Assembly: GCF_000699445.3 (NCBI RefSeq)
Contig: NC_067196.1
Span: 27,359,116-27,423,115, forward strand
Source: Schistosoma haematobium
Lineage: Eukaryota; Platyhelminthes; Trematoda; Strigeidida; Schistosomatidae
Direction of reading: 5' to 3'
DNA: 64,000 bases
This document shows positions 51,601-64,000 of this stretch, piece by piece. How positions within the stretch are numbered: the stretch's first letter is position 1; each line of letters starts with the position of its first letter. A model generated the notes under the pieces. That model was not told the origin of the DNA. It searched no databases and worked only from the letters and a program-made list of their open reading frames with translations. The position numbers were made by a program, and so were the translations under genes.

Positions 51601-54600
51601 ACCAGCGTGCTCCAACATAATCCTGTACGGAATATGCTTTGATGCAATTTATATTCCGACGGCGAAATAATAGATCTTTAAGTGTTTACTTGTTGCGAAA
51701 TGATTTCCCTCGTCCTCCAGTTAAATAACGAGTTTTTTGCTTGAGTACAATGATTGAAATAAAATCACGACTTTTATAAAAGTTAAGTTTTATAGCTCAG
51801 TCGAGCACCAAGTTGGTTACTTGAGTGCTGCCGATTACAATCCTACAACAACTCAGGCTTATCTTAATCATATCTTTTTTAAAGGGGTCCCAGTTTGCCA
51901 AACAAGGTGGAAATATTTTATTGTTCCTTCCAATTGAGGTTTATGAAATGTAAACTTTTACGACGTAAGTATCTCCAACAGTAAGGTCTTACACAAACTG
52001 TACTAGACAAGTTTGAAATTTTTAATTTCATTTTGCATAAATGAGGAATCATATTCTAATGAACTCTTGTTGATAAAATAATTTAATATGGTAGGTTACT
52101 TTGTGTAGCGTTTACAGTGAAACAAGAAATTTTGACTAAATATGTGATTTAAAAGATTATGAAGTGTTTTCAGTCTTATATTATCACAAACATACAATTC
52201 TAATAAAAAAACTACAGAAAATTTGGGAACGTTATAATTCAATATTCACTTGAAGCTTCTGTAAGTTATTCATTCACCTATGAGAGATGGTCTATTTAAT
52301 TTAATACTAATCGTGACTTATTAACATGCTGAAATGGATCATCTAAATTTATGATATTCGAAATAGACCGTCTAAGCATGAGTTTACACAAACGTTAGAA
52401 GGTGTTTAGGAAAATAAAGACGGATATTTATGGAATTAAATTCCAATACCAATCTGTTATTATATTCATTAGTTTACGTAACTGTAAAAACAGGCAGTTG
52501 TTTGGTCAGTCCAACTATTAGTTTCGTCTAACTTCTTTGAGTAAGTAGAATTTTGAGTTTTGATAAAAAAGCGGGGATAAAAATGCTGGAAAGATTGTAA
52601 ATGTTTGTTACGGTGTTTTTGAATTAACGGAGTTATTTATTACATGCTCAAAAATACAACCATTTATTAGTTAAAAGAGATATGCATTTAGTTTAGCATT
52701 ATTTATTACAAAATCCAAAGCACATTTAGTTAAGTGTACACTAAATTGGAGTAACACTAGCGTATAAAGTTACCTATGAAATATCTTTCAATCTGCTGTA
52801 TTTTTAAATTTTCGGTGTTTTACATACAGCCAAAAAATCATAGGAATTCACACAAATAATTTTTGCGTTCAGATGAACTTTATACAACGTCTTCCTGTAC
52901 CCTAACTATCTAATTAATCCTAAATTGTATCGACATCTCTCATTTTGTTTCTTATACTTACATATTCAATTTCAACACTAAAACTTACTACCTCTACACT
53001 GCTCTCGCTGTGTTAATGGAGTTTGGCAAATTGAACTGATGTACACATGTGCCAGGTTATACGTTGTGTTCGACTGACTTACTGGCACTCAATTTTAATA
53101 ATTAATCATATGAAATATTTTTCGATCGGTTCTAAGTAACACTTAATTCAAATATATACCTACTGTTAATGAACCCAAAACCAAATTGATCAGTATCAAT
53201 TTTGCAATCATTTGTATAACTTTTAAATACAAATATTGAACTCTGACAAGATAATTGCAGAACAATTTCTTAAGTTAATTTTTATTCTTAAACTTATCTT
53301 TATAAACTTTATATATCTACCTACAGTTTTAGGGTCTACATCATTTAGATGGTCAGTTAACTGAACGCGAAAATTATTTGAAACATTTAAATATTTCCTA
53401 CTTATTTGCATTCATTAATTGTTAAACTGACTACCTCCAAAAAGTTTATAATGTATTTAAGCTGAAAAACATATAAACAAACTGAAGCACTTGAGATCTA
53501 ATAAAGAGTGGTGGTTAAGGTACTCAGCTTTCAGTCAGTAGGTTGTTGGCTGAAACTCTGATTCACTTACTTTCGTTTGAGCAGTCGGAGTAACGTCTCT
53601 AGTCTTCACACAACTAAAATGTAGTTCAAAGTTGGTTGAATAAAACTTTACCCGATATATGAATCACATTACACTTAAATCGATAATAATTTAAAATAGA
53701 TTATCATAAATTTTACTCATTGTCTACAGTTTGTTGAATGATATTGGAGTGTTTTCCGCACCTTATCCTATTCTTAATGTGTGTTCAGAACCTCGAAGCT
53801 TAAAATCATTTCAAAAAGCCTAATCATCCACTTTATTTTTACTGGTAGAAATCATAATATTATTTAAAAACTGATTAGTGCCTTTATTTACGAGAAAGAA
53901 AAAAGGGAAAACAAATGATTACTTATAAAGATATTTTTTCTAAACTGAAATTTTGATATAGATAACCATTAAAGTTTGTTTTTTTTGTTATGAATTTAAT
54001 CTACACAAATTCATGCAATATCCAAGTGTACACGTATACGTAACAGGAAATCAGTGATTGTAATTCTTATTTCCCTTAACAAGGGTGTAACCTGTTAACC
54101 TGTTAGAACTACTTCCCATTTACTGCCTTGTTGATTGACTGGATGAACTAAAATGTAATGTGAACCATTTCTTTCTTTTTTATTTTTAGAGTTGAAACAG
54201 TTTGGTGTTTTCTTAAGCTTTAAAAATAACATTTTAAGGCTATAATGTTTTTCTTTAACAAAGTTTTAGAAATTTGTGAATTTAAACAAGTGTTATTGGC
54301 TCAAAATAGTTTCTCATATTCAAAATATGAATTCGATTCAATGAGAATAATAAATAAATTAAATATAGGAACCAAACGGAAAAATATTGTCCAGAAACAT
54401 GATTCCTGAATCCCTCTCGTTCTGCTATACTACATCTAAAATACATCTGAAGTATTATACTCTAAATAAAACGCTTTAAACGTTTATCTTCCTCCTAAAA
54501 AACGAATTCTGGACAGTTAATTCATATCATTCTCAACTAAAAATTTCCACTGAAATACTTTAAAAACGTATCCACATAACCTTTGTTGTCTCTAAAGATA

Positions 54601-57600
54601 TAATGAAATGGCTAAGCAGATTTTTAGTTTCAAATAGTAGTTCAGTGACTAGATCGCTTGATTTTTGCCCATTTAATAGCAGGTTCGAACCCATCCCCAC
54701 CCATTTCAGTTCAACCAACCTGGTAGCATCATTAGCATTTACACCAAAAACAGGCCTCAAATCCACGTACATTTAATTACCATCTTGAATGGTTTCACAA
54801 ATGATTGGGTACTTAGTTTTAATAACAATATAATAATTATAACTTGCTATTTTCTAATTACACCTAGATGAAGTTGCATGTTCAAGTATTGAAATTGTTT
54901 CAGTTCCAAAAACTTCTGCAATATTATAACCATTAAATGTAAAAATGTTTAAAGAATCTATAAATAGTGCTAAAAACCAACAAAGATAAATTCGCAAAAA
55001 AAATAACGTGAATAAATCATGTCATTGTTTTCATGAGAATTATATCTATGTAAATTTCTCATGTGTCTTGAATGAACATTTTCGAAAAAATATAGTGTTT
55101 TACTTCCCATGGTTGGTAATATTAGTCTACTGAGATCGATTTGCAGTGAAGATCATTTTAAGTTTTCCAGACTCTCCTCATTAATTCGTACTACATGAAA
55201 TCAATTGTTTTTATTCAACTGAATTAAAGAATGAAATACAAATAATTCACTTTTTTCCTAATATTATTTTCTTTTCATACTAATAAAGTAGCAATAGTCT
55301 TTTTAAAATTCTACTTTCCCTTTAGAATATATCGATAAAATCGTCATTGATTCATGAATACCCTGAGCTTTCATCTCATATGATTAATAAACTACAACAG
55401 ACAACAGATATTTTACGGTTAGTTTTTCGATTTATTTCTACACACTTTCTTATCTTCACGATATTCAAGACTGAATTTTGGTAAGTTGTTGTCCCAGGAT
55501 ACAGATGCGTCCAGTTAAGAAGTCCCGAATGGAATAGAACGCGTATCCCGGATTTCACTACCAGTCAAAATTTATCTACTGTGTTTTTAATGTTTTTTCC
55601 TCTGTGACTACTCTTTTTGATTGTTTGGTTTTTGTGTGAACTTGTAAATATATTTCAGCTTGTTCATCATTAGTTCGGTATAGCTGTTATACTTGGTTAT
55701 CACACATAAGAAATCTGGTCACATTTATTGAAAAGCTTGTTTTCGAATTCTTCGAACACTTAATAAAAAAACGATAGGGTTGAGAGAAAACATCATTGGT
55801 GGCGTAATTGATCATCACGTTTTGTGTTCTGAAATGGAGCACATACTACTGGCCGTTGTGGTAATTTGATTCCATTAACTCTTCTTCTAGGTGTTTTTAA
55901 AAGTTCTCCCCTCACTCACTTTTTTGAATAATAGTTCAACACCCTTTAGATCACATCTATGTAGTCAATGTACAAAATAGATTTCCAAAAATATTTATAA
56001 AAAGCTTGTGAGACACCAATTTCAAGCATTTTTTGCATTGTACTTTCATGTTCTATGTTGATCAAATGTATTCCATTTACTTTCCAAACACTTAGAAAAT
56101 ATTACTTATGTGAGCGACCAAAATAGAATGTGAAACAACCAGTTGTAAACATAAGTCATCGATTCTGACCACCATTTAGTCACTTATCATTACTTACTAC
56201 CTGTAATACTTTCGTAATTCATTGTTGTTCTGGCTCATTTCTCAGTTATTATATAACTATTACTTAACATAAATTGTAGCAATCTGTTGTTTATGCGTCG
56301 CACGAAATAGTTACATGTCACCACAAGTTATCATATCTGTTAATTAAAGAAACTTCTGTGCGTGCAGCGTATCTCATATAATCAGGTGAATGTTAATCCT
56401 TCATTATCACCGACCATCAATAACTTATTTCCAGACTTACAAGCTAATTCAATCTTTTATCATTCAGATGACATAACATTCGTTACCAAGTCAACATAAA
56501 CAAACTTTGTTTAGTTTATGTTGTAACCATGCTAACAGTGCTTAATGATAGTGAAAATATTTTTTAAATGATATAAGTCGTATTTAATTATATGCTCTCA
56601 TCTTGACCGATAAGTAATAAAACATCCTTCTAATTTAATAACTGACTGTAGTTAAACAACCATTTAAAACCGAGAACCATTGGACAGCTGTTTCACCCTA
56701 GTGTAGAACTCTTCAGCGGCGTGCATCCACTATCCTACCGAAAATTGAACCCAGAAACATTTAGACCTCGCACTGAGCACTTAACCTTTAGACCACTGAG
56801 TTGACATTCAGTGGTTTACGTTACTAATTTCGGAAAATTCTAGACGTTGCTTGACTGTCCTCCAATATCATGGGTGGGTAAATAAATGATATAGATAGAT
56901 ATGAGAGAAATATGGATGATTTGTAATGATTACTTTCTTCAAAAAGCATACGGTCATCCTACGTGTTATTGAAATTGTCTTTGGCATGCTTTCATTTTAT
57001 TCTTTTGCAGAAGAGTGAAATATAATGATGTTACTTTTTTCGTTTAAAAAGGTGAATGACATGTCAACTCTCTGTAGTTTGTGAAAGCATTTCTAAACTT
57101 CTGTTATTCTTAAGAATATTACCATAACTTATAATAGCAAACACAATAATTTTAAAACCTAGAACTTCGCAAACATTTTTTCTGGGAATTAAATGGTGTT
57201 TTGTGTTATAAACCTAATTCGCAATTTCTCAATCAATCTTTGGTATAAGAATTATACGACGTTTGGCAACCTTTTTCAAGCGAAATTGTTAAGAGAAATT
57301 AAAAGATTTCAAATTAGGTAGGTTAGATATGAATGGTGTTCTACGTTTTCAACATGAATTTGTGTTATATACTAAATTTATTTAGCCTCGGTAATCTAGA
57401 GATTTCATTTCTATATTTTTTAATTGAAAAGAATGCTTAAAAATAACAAATCCGTTGCCGTTATTAAGTGCCTATTCTTACACATCTCCAGGAAAATACA
57501 TATCTGAGCTTCATTTGTTTAGCATTCGTGGTTTTAACATTTTCGCAATTTCCTTCTTCGTCCAAAAGTAATAATGAATATTTAAAGTTTATAAGTCTTT

Positions 57601-57678
57601 TATTTGTTGAACTTACTATGCAAAAAATATACAGATTTCAACATACAAGTTTTGTTGGTTCTCATAAACTTCAGCATG

Positions 57679-57741
<63 letters not shown>

Positions 57742-60700
57742 ACCGTTCAGATGCCCCAATTGTCACCATCCAAGGCCAGTGAGTAGAAAACAGAACTTTT
57801 GCTTCCATTGCGGTGTAAGTCTACCCACATTGTCGACACAGAAATATGGTTCTTCTGCTTTAGAAAATATTGGTGTATGTCCTTATTGTAAAGCGCATGT
57901 ACCATTAAATTTAACTAGCTGTTTAGTTTGTGAAAGTCCACTACAGATACAGGTATGATTGTTTTATTTAATCTTTTTAACTTAGCATACATGAAACTTA
58001 CGTTTCTTCATATGTTTAACTGATTTTATTTTGCCGAAAACGTTTCCTTAACTTGTAATTGCCAATTTTTATTTCTCTGTTTAGGTATGTAATGTAGTGA
58101 CTGCATCTACTATTTTGAGCCTTCTTTTATTACAACTCATCTGCTGGATTTATTCTCTCAATTCACTTAAATATTTGGCTCCTAGAACATAATAAACGTT
58201 TTATGTTCTGAATTGTGGAGATTGTTTAATTTCATTGAAACCGTTTGCCGATCAATGTTAGACTACGATATAAAACCTGGAAGCATTGGACGGCTAGTTC
58301 GTCCTAGTATGGGACTCCTCAGCAGTGCATATCTACAATACCACACGCGGAATTCAGACCTAGGACTAGTGTTCAGGAGGTTAAGCGTTCGCGCAAAACT
58401 GAAGGTCGTGGGTTCGAATCCCGCGTGTGGGGTCGTGGATGCGCACTGCTGAAGAGTCCCATACTATGACGAATTCGCCATCCACTGCTTCCAGATTTGC
58501 AATGGTGGTTTAACATTGGTCGGTTCATGATTCTAGTGACAATGAACCTTTATTGGTGGTTACTTCTTCGTTGAGAATTTTTCAATAATGTGCATTCTCA
58601 AATATTTCTGTGCTATAACACATGAACTTTAGGTCAAATGGGGAATTATGTGTTTTCCTGTTCATTTCTTACAATTTCGCTGTTAGAATTCTCGTTTGGT
58701 TTTGCTTTACACCTTTTGTTACTTATGAGTAGTATGTTTTAATGTAAAATATCTTAATCGGCTATCACAGACGCTTCTTATAAAGCATATTCAAGTCAGA
58801 AATCATGTAAGGCTCTTAAACAGATCCTCACAAATGTGAATATCGTAAGCATACAAATACGTATGCATTAACCATTAGTGTAAAATCTGTAAGAGCTTTT
58901 ATGTATCCTCTTTAGGCTTCGATATCATTTTAGGTTTAGTACTCTATCTGTAGTGTGAATGAAATACTGTAAGATATAATAAATTATTATTTATCGTGGA
59001 TTACTATGAACCACGACATTTTGCCGTACAAATGCCTTCCTGAAATATTTCATGCCGAGAGGTCATAACCCTTGACAAACCTATCTTTACGGAGTGATCG
59101 GACTATTTGTTTGGTAACTTTTACTGTTATACGAATAACGCTCATTAAGTATGTGTATTTCTTGTTACGCAAAGTGACCAAATTTGTCTTGTCATGAGTG
59201 CTCGTCTTTGGCTCAACGAATCGTAACCTAATTCGTGTGCTTCAATCTTACTCTAATAATCTTCTCTGCCGTACGCATTATCATTACGTCGATGCGTTGT
59301 TTAGTTTCAAAAACCTGTCTTATGGGTTAGAAATAATTCAGACATACTATAAAAGATCTTTGATATAGTCTTGATGTTAATCTAACATCCTTAAATATTA
59401 AACTTTGATTTTCGTCTTTTCTGCTTGTAAAAATAACTTCGTAGAAGTATGGACAATGTCGTAAAGAATCTCGTTTGTGTACAACATGTAAGACAATGAA
59501 TCCTACTGACCTAAAAAGTTGTATAATATGTGAAGCTAAGTTAGCAACAGGAGCAACTAATGTCATTCTTTCGGGTTTCCAGTCTACAATTGATTCTCAT
59601 CCTCCCATACCTTATCCAGAAATGTGTAAAAATGTACGTTTTTCTACTTGTCCTTATTGCCATCGTGAAAATAATCTTGATGCTCGATATTGTGATTGGT
59701 GTGGTTTAGAAGTACCAAAACACTATCAACAATCACTGAATGGTGGTGAAATGAAATCTTCTGATAATATTAATGGTAACAGACAGTTATTCAACTCGAA
59801 TTCTTCAGATTCGATTCGAGATATGTCATCTGTTGGTTTGCATAACACTCCAAAAGATAATCAAAATAAAATCACTCTACGAGATGGTTTTATTCATTGT
59901 ATAAAGTGCGATTTACCGAATCCAAAAGAAGCAAATTATTGTTCTTATTGTGGATTAAACTTGATGCCTCCTCCACGTTGTACTGGATGGTTTCCAATGA
60001 TTAATAGATCAAGTGAGTAAATTCACTTATGTATAAGTAATATTTTAATGATCGTTTCATGCAATAATCTGAACTACATTATTCATGTCATAAAAGCTAA
60101 CTTGCTTCCTAAGTTATCACTTATATAACAGATAAAAGGTTCTAAGATAAATTTGCATCTAATCTTTAAAAAAATTTTTTTTATGATGATAAATAATTGA
60201 TTTCAATATATCAGAGAGGGATACATAACTCATTTTGGGAGGCACTTTTAACAGTCCTGTTGGTTTTTCATCTGGCTGTTTTTTATATCTGAGCTTGTTT
60301 ATTATATTACGATCCCTCTCGCATTGCTTCAGTGAATGGCTACATGAAATACTTTAAAGAAAAAGAACTATCTGACTCCACTTTTGAGCGTATCAGCATC
60401 CACAGACTAGAAAAATTATAAGCCTCAAAATAACACTCGTGTAAGGAATGTTCTATAATTTACCACTATCACAATATTATGAAAGGTATCCTATATTTAA
60501 TACTCTTGTCGCTTTTTTCTGGGCTCAGTACTATCAACGAGATCGGACTATTGTATAATACTTTCGTGTATTACTCGGTTATTATAAATGCTTACTAGTA
60601 AATTTTCCATTTATATATTTTGTGGTTTGCAAAAACTTCTGCTACATCTTAAGTAATCAAGTCAAATCAATAATTGGATCAATAAAACATTGTTCATAAG

Positions 60701-63560
60701 ATGCATAAAAGTCAATGAAATATTATGAGTTCTTGGTTAACAATCAGAGTTGTCAGATCTGATGTCTTTCTTATCGTCGATGTGAGAACACCTGTCTTCT
60801 GGATAAGGGCGTTCATAAACGTTTTTATTCAAATCCCATTGTGAGTTGATCATATTAGCTGCCTGAATTTTCAGTTGGATACTTTATTGGTCACTCATGT
60901 CTTAATTTATCCTATATTCCTAGTGTAACGAGTTTATGGTTTTTGATGATTTGATTAATTCACGTTAATTTCTCCACAATGTTTTGTTCAACTGAAAATA
61001 CTTAACTAGTAAATTTTAGCTTGGTAATTTGAAACGTGATATGTTCTACGAATCTTGATATTTTGAATTAATCTTATGTAACAGAATATAAATAGATACT
61101 ACAAGTGATCTGTATATTAAGATAACGTGTAATTACCCAATATTTTTCGGCATACTAAAACATTTGTTTTGGCTTTTTATTATTATGATTTGAATTACTA
61201 AATTTTAGGTCACCATGGATTTGATATTGGCGGAAATCAATCTGAAAAGTCGGTTTCACAGCACAATTACTTACAACCTGTAGTCGCAAATGTTTCTACC
61301 CAAACTTATGGGATATTTTATCCAAGTTCAACAAACTTACGATGTCAAGATCAGTTAGCTCAAAACCGTTTGTCAGCTGATGTTCAACTGAGAGACAGAA
61401 TACCTACACTTACTGCAATAAGTCCCGGAAGAGGTAAGCTTTGTATTTTAAAGAGTGTATACTTTGTTAAATGTGGTGAGTTTGCTTTTGATAGTGACCA
61501 TGTTAACAGTAATAGTGTATGTTCCAGGTAGAGCGGGCATTTGCCAGTTTTTATGAGATAGTCACACACTAGGGATAGTTTTTTGTTTTCATGTGCTAAA
61601 TTTTGAGGCCTTGTGTAGCCTTATATCTGTCACTTATATCTTCGGAATCCTTAACTATGATGACGGGGTCAATTCGCAAGTTTCAGTTTGTTTATTACAA
61701 CAGTCTGTTTCTAGCTGCAACTCAATTTTCGGTTCCATCTACTCCTCAACTCAGTTTTTAATTATAACCGAATTCCTTTTTTTTAATTCACTGTTGCAAC
61801 AAACAAGTGTAAAAATGTCGATTTCAATGGCAGAAGAAATGTCTCTTCTATTTGGTGAAGATGTGTTCAATAGGTCTCACTTACTGCTCGTTGACTTGCT
61901 GAAGAAACATGCTCAAACAATCAAATCACATTCAAAAATTATCTATATATTGATCCAACCGATTTGTCATTTGTTAACCTAAAGGACAGTTCCATGGTTA
62001 ATGAAGAGAGCAATAAAGTTCTTAGCAAAGTAAACGTTAAGCAATTTCAAAAGTTCTCTTGTAATATGCCGCTTATCCTAATAGTTTAATCATGTCGGGT
62101 GAAATTAAAAAGCACTGTTAGAGAGATGTATTAATTTCTGATAAGTTTTCATGCCATTTAATCAAATGTGTGTTATTTTAATGACTTATGTATTTCTAGT
62201 ATAGTCTTCATTAAATATGAGTTCACAACTGATTACTCTTTTGGTGTCATAACAGATATTGTCTGTCCTCACGAAATATTCGGTTCTAGCGAATTCTCCA
62301 ACCAGTGTGAGAAATATGTTTTAAGTGTGTCAGATCCTTATCACATTTCTGTTGTTATTATACCAGATGTTAAGTGCTTCCACATCTCATATATGTCAAG
62401 TAGAACCATGAAGAACTCGGAAATGAAGTAAGCCGACACGTTAAGAAGACAATATATCAGATCATTTGCCGATGACCTTGGGAAGGACATGCGATCGAAA
62501 GCTGTTCTAATCATCCACTACTAGATTAATAAATCAGGATCAAATTCAGTTCGAAAATAAGACTATGGATAGTGGTAAAGCAGAGTTTGTGGATGGTCTT
62601 AAGGTCATAGATGGAATGTGGCACGCTAGACTGGAGTTCTAGGGTTCGATTCCCGTCTGCGGAGTCGTGGATGCGCACTCCTTAGAAGTACCATACTAAG
62701 ACAAAACTGCCGTTCAGTGTTTCCAAACTTTCAATGGTGGTGGTCTAACATTAATCGGTTCATAATTTCAACAGTACGTTGTTGTTACTTCTAAATCTTA
62801 AGTCTTCACATCGTTACCGTTGGATAGCACGAAACTCAACTAAATAGAAACGATAAGTGAAATTACTGTTAGCTACTTATTGCGTTATTTTTATACTGAT
62901 CAAGAAGACGATAATATTACTCATTTGAACTAAGTGTAGCATATCGAAATTATTTTGATCAGCTCGTTACCAGTTCATATGTTCATGAACGGTAAATGGA
63001 CATGACTTGGTTTTGTTGAGTCGTTATAGTATTCGGTGATCATTTTTATCACAAATGGACATCAGCTAAAGACTTATTGAAAGCTGGCATCAGTTGCCTA
63101 ATTCTCAATTCAATCCCATAAGCTCAGACTAAACGGCATTCCAATATTTTCTCGGACAGTTAACGTTTTGCATTGAAAGTCCTCTCTATGTTAGATTTGT
63201 ATGTAGTTTCTGTAATTTGCTATCATTTAAGGCTTCATGGGTAATCATTAAATATCTAAATAATATTTTCCCATATAGTCTAGGACTTTTGGAATTATTT
63301 TTTACTCTTTCGTCAACTAAATTGTACATATACTCATATTTTTGTATTACATCGTTTGTGAACAAGTGAAGTTTGTTTTGATGATTTTGCACTGCTCATT
63401 ATTATAGATATTAGTTTTTACTATCCATATTTTCTTCGTTAAACCTAATTCAACAGGTTTTTGGCGAAAACAATTAGACCATATATTTGCACATTTAAAA
63501 TTATATACAAATAATAATTCAGAATTTCGCGCTTCGATTGGTCAACCTAGATTTGGCAAA
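44843..63560 (+). CDS. DZANK1: Double zinc ribbon and ankyrin repeat protein 1 (DZANK1-like), 5' part, runs off the window
   Basis: Exons: 44843-45108, 47264-47414, 49116-49239, 51155-51216, 55326-55417, 57751-57952, 59445-60012, 61209-61433, 63457-63560; phases 2,0,1,0,2,0,1,1,0 agree. This gives the first 598 residues; the ankyrin end lies beyond base 64000. Family hallmarks: N-terminal PLVIPLRSP, DLTCDTPDVAIYFTINGNRP and FTLPPGCHTVRAVAVS (a chitobiase-like beta domain), TDIL|RCPNC at the exon 5-6 junction, then five C-x2-C pairs: CPNC/CFHC, CPYC/CLVC, CTTC/CIIC, CPYC/CDWC, CIKC/CSYC. QTYGIFYPS and LTAISPGRGFWRKQLDHI match the segment before the ankyrin repeats. DZANK1 in vertebrates is linked to ciliary/centrosomal transport (with NINL). 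The 62-, 92- and 124-bp exons are small and lack ATGs. Start ATG 44843 directly follows a splice acceptor. Confidence 0.92.
45647..45693. repeat. (TA)n microsatellite in DZANK1 intron 1
   Basis: About 22 uninterrupted TA units between ctca and cgaaag. Likely polymorphic in length. Confidence 0.95.
47111..47209. repeat. Perfect 45-bp inverted repeat with 9-base loop
   Basis: The arms 47111-47155 (tcgataatgtaataagaaga...) and 47165-47209 are exact reverse complements, separated by tatctattg. Transcribed, they would fold into one long uninterrupted hairpin in intron 1 of the DZANK1-like gene, ending 54 bases before exon 2. Confidence 0.95.
47590..47680 (+). repeat. Decayed hammerhead-SINE remnant in DZANK1 intron 2
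   Basis: CTGACGAG (47627-47634) and GGGACGAAAC are kept, followed by ctctccatggatccc where an active copy has GTCCTGGATTCC; the cleavage triplet is now CTC. The tRNA-like head is missing. Confidence 0.65.
52960..53090 (+). mobile_element. Old RTE 3' tail remnant in DZANK1 intron 4
   Basis: ctacctctacactgctctcgctgtgttaatgg, then ttggcaaattgaactgatgtac and ttatacgttg, follow the same block order as the RTE tail at 24770-24870. Only this end remains. Confidence 0.55.
55488..55565 (+). repeat. Decayed hammerhead-SINE remnant in DZANK1 intron 5
   Basis: gtccagttaagaagtcccgaatggaatagaacgcg then cccggatttcactac matches the Sm-alpha hammerhead plus tail, but the core is destroyed (CTGANGAG is now ttaagaag; GAAA is now GAAC-like). 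Inactive. Confidence 0.6.
56675..56830 (-). repeat. tRNA-derived hammerhead SINE, family B, in DZANK1 intron 5
   Basis: On the - strand: tRNA-like head gtggtctaaaggttaag, B box GGGTTCAATTT (complement of 56742-56752), then a hammerhead with CTGAAGAG (56709-56716), GTGAAAC (56690-56696), a palindromic ACAG/CTGT stem III and GTC (56683-56685). The core is complete but stem II contains G-U pairs, so activity is doubtful. Confidence 0.7.
57679..57739. repeat. (TTA)n microsatellite abutting the DZANK1 exon 6 acceptor
   Basis: About 20 TTA units end only 12 bases before exon 6. The usual pyrimidine tract is replaced by this repeat plus taccgttcag. Confidence 0.95.
58265..58520. repeat. Family B SINE with two inward/outward hammerhead halves
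   Basis: The left side carries a - strand hammerhead-like segment (CTGAGGAG, complement of 58315-58322; GTCC/GGAC stem II; GTC, complement of 58289-58291). The centre is a + strand tRNA-like head with B box ggttcgaatcc (58411-58421). The right side carries a + strand hammerhead-like segment (CTGAAGAG at 58449-58456, GACGAA at 58468-58473). ccacacgcgg (58341-58350) and ccgcgtgtgg (58421-58430) are inverted partners. Both ribozyme cores have lost at least one key base (GAAC or GAAT for GAAA). Confidence 0.7.
62575..62780 (+). repeat. Family B SINE copy in DZANK1 intron 8
   Basis: A tRNA-like head with B box ggttcgattcc (62643-62653), then gtcgtggatgcgcact shared with the 58.4 kb copy, a broken hammerhead (ccttagaagtaccatactaagac) and the tail tttcaatggtggtggtctaac. 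Inactive as a ribozyme. Confidence 0.7.
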
Positions 63561-64000
63561 GTATGTTTAACTTTATTACATGTACTCAGCTAATTTATTT
63601 GAACTTATTTATAATCTAATATGTAATCCATTATTGAATAAGCTTTCATTTCAGTAAATCTATTTCGGCGCTTAAAAAGACTATTCCAGAAACCATTATA
63701 GTGGTGGTTCTACGATAGGCATATAAATAGCTTCATTGATTGTTCATACCTTATTATGCACTGGAGTTTTGTTTCTGCTTTTCAGAAAAAAATTGTTCTT
63801 CTGTAGCTTACTTGAAGGTATATGTGAATAGGTGAATTATTGGTTGGATCTTCATTCTTAAATTGTTTAGTTATAAAGTAACAAATCGTATTAAAAGTAG
63901 TTTATTCACTTGCAGATTATGAAGATAATTAAATCGCTTTGAAACTTCTTTCATTGCAGTGTTTTATAATCTTATTGGAATTAGTTAATCAAGTAACACC

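Noticed and set aside
54640..54720. B-box-like ggttcgaaccc
   Set aside because: No matching A box at the right spacing and no shared SINE sequence; too weak to list.
57468..57740. Open frame ending in a long tyrosine run
   Set aside because: The tyrosines come from the TTA microsatellite; no homology and no splice support.
58377..58430. tRNA-like sequence with near-perfect A and B boxes
   Set aside because: It lacks a full cloverleaf and is joined to hammerhead/SINE sequence shared with other copies; it is a SINE head, not a tRNA gene.
1..64000. CRISPR arrays, rRNA genes, bacterial operons
   Set aside because: No regularly spaced repeats, no rRNA core sequence, and gene structure is clearly eukaryotic.

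Overview
The window is flatworm nuclear DNA, almost certainly from a blood fluke (genus Schistosoma). Reasons: AT-rich sequence; multi-exon genes that pair 38-40 bp micro-introns near their 5' ends with kilobase introns further on; tRNA-derived SINEs carrying hammerhead ribozymes like the schistosome Sm-alpha family; and RTE-type non-LTR retrotransposons. I cannot name the species from the sequence alone.

Five protein-coding genes can be built exon by exon, with splice phases that agree at every junction. From left to right: (1) a NUDCD1-like gene, + strand, 691-10268, 7 exons, 660 aa, complete. (2) COPS2/CSN2, subunit 2 of the COP9 signalosome, - strand, 10449-12843, 2 exons, 445 aa, converging tail-to-tail with NUDCD1. 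(3) A PPM1A/PPM1B-type (PP2C) metal-dependent phosphatase, + strand, 19579-30762, 6 exons, 369 aa, with a second phase-compatible last exon at 28827-28896. Its 5.8 kb second intron holds an RTE retrotransposon with an inverted second copy of the RTE 3' end. (4) A single-exon parkin-like RBR ubiquitin ligase, + strand, 43514-44725, 403 aa. (5) A DZANK1-like gene, + strand, 44843-63560, with 9 exons in the window and the 3' end beyond it.

The non-genic parts are 12.8-19.6 kb (four copies of one roughly 450 bp interspersed repeat) and 30.8-43.5 kb (mostly unassigned AT-rich sequence, a possible decayed M13-peptidase fragment and one intact hammerhead SINE). Small SINEs, microsatellites and RTE tail remnants lie in the introns.

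The most interesting observations are these. The parkin-like protein appears to lack the PINK1 target Ser65 and the autoinhibitory Trp403, yet keeps the catalytic Cys/His and the phospho-ubiquitin-binding His/Arg. Parkin and DZANK1 lie only 117 bp apart on one strand, with a poly(A) signal followed by a strong splice acceptor just before the second ATG, the layout expected of a trans-spliced operon. Two SINE loci have hammerhead halves facing inward from both ends around a tRNA-like core. A perfect 45-bp hairpin lies just upstream of DZANK1 exon 2. Functionally, COPS2 and parkin both belong to ubiquitin control and NUDCD1 is linked in vertebrates to COP9/cullin biology, but nothing here shows the loci are co-regulated apart from the possible parkin-DZANK1 pair.
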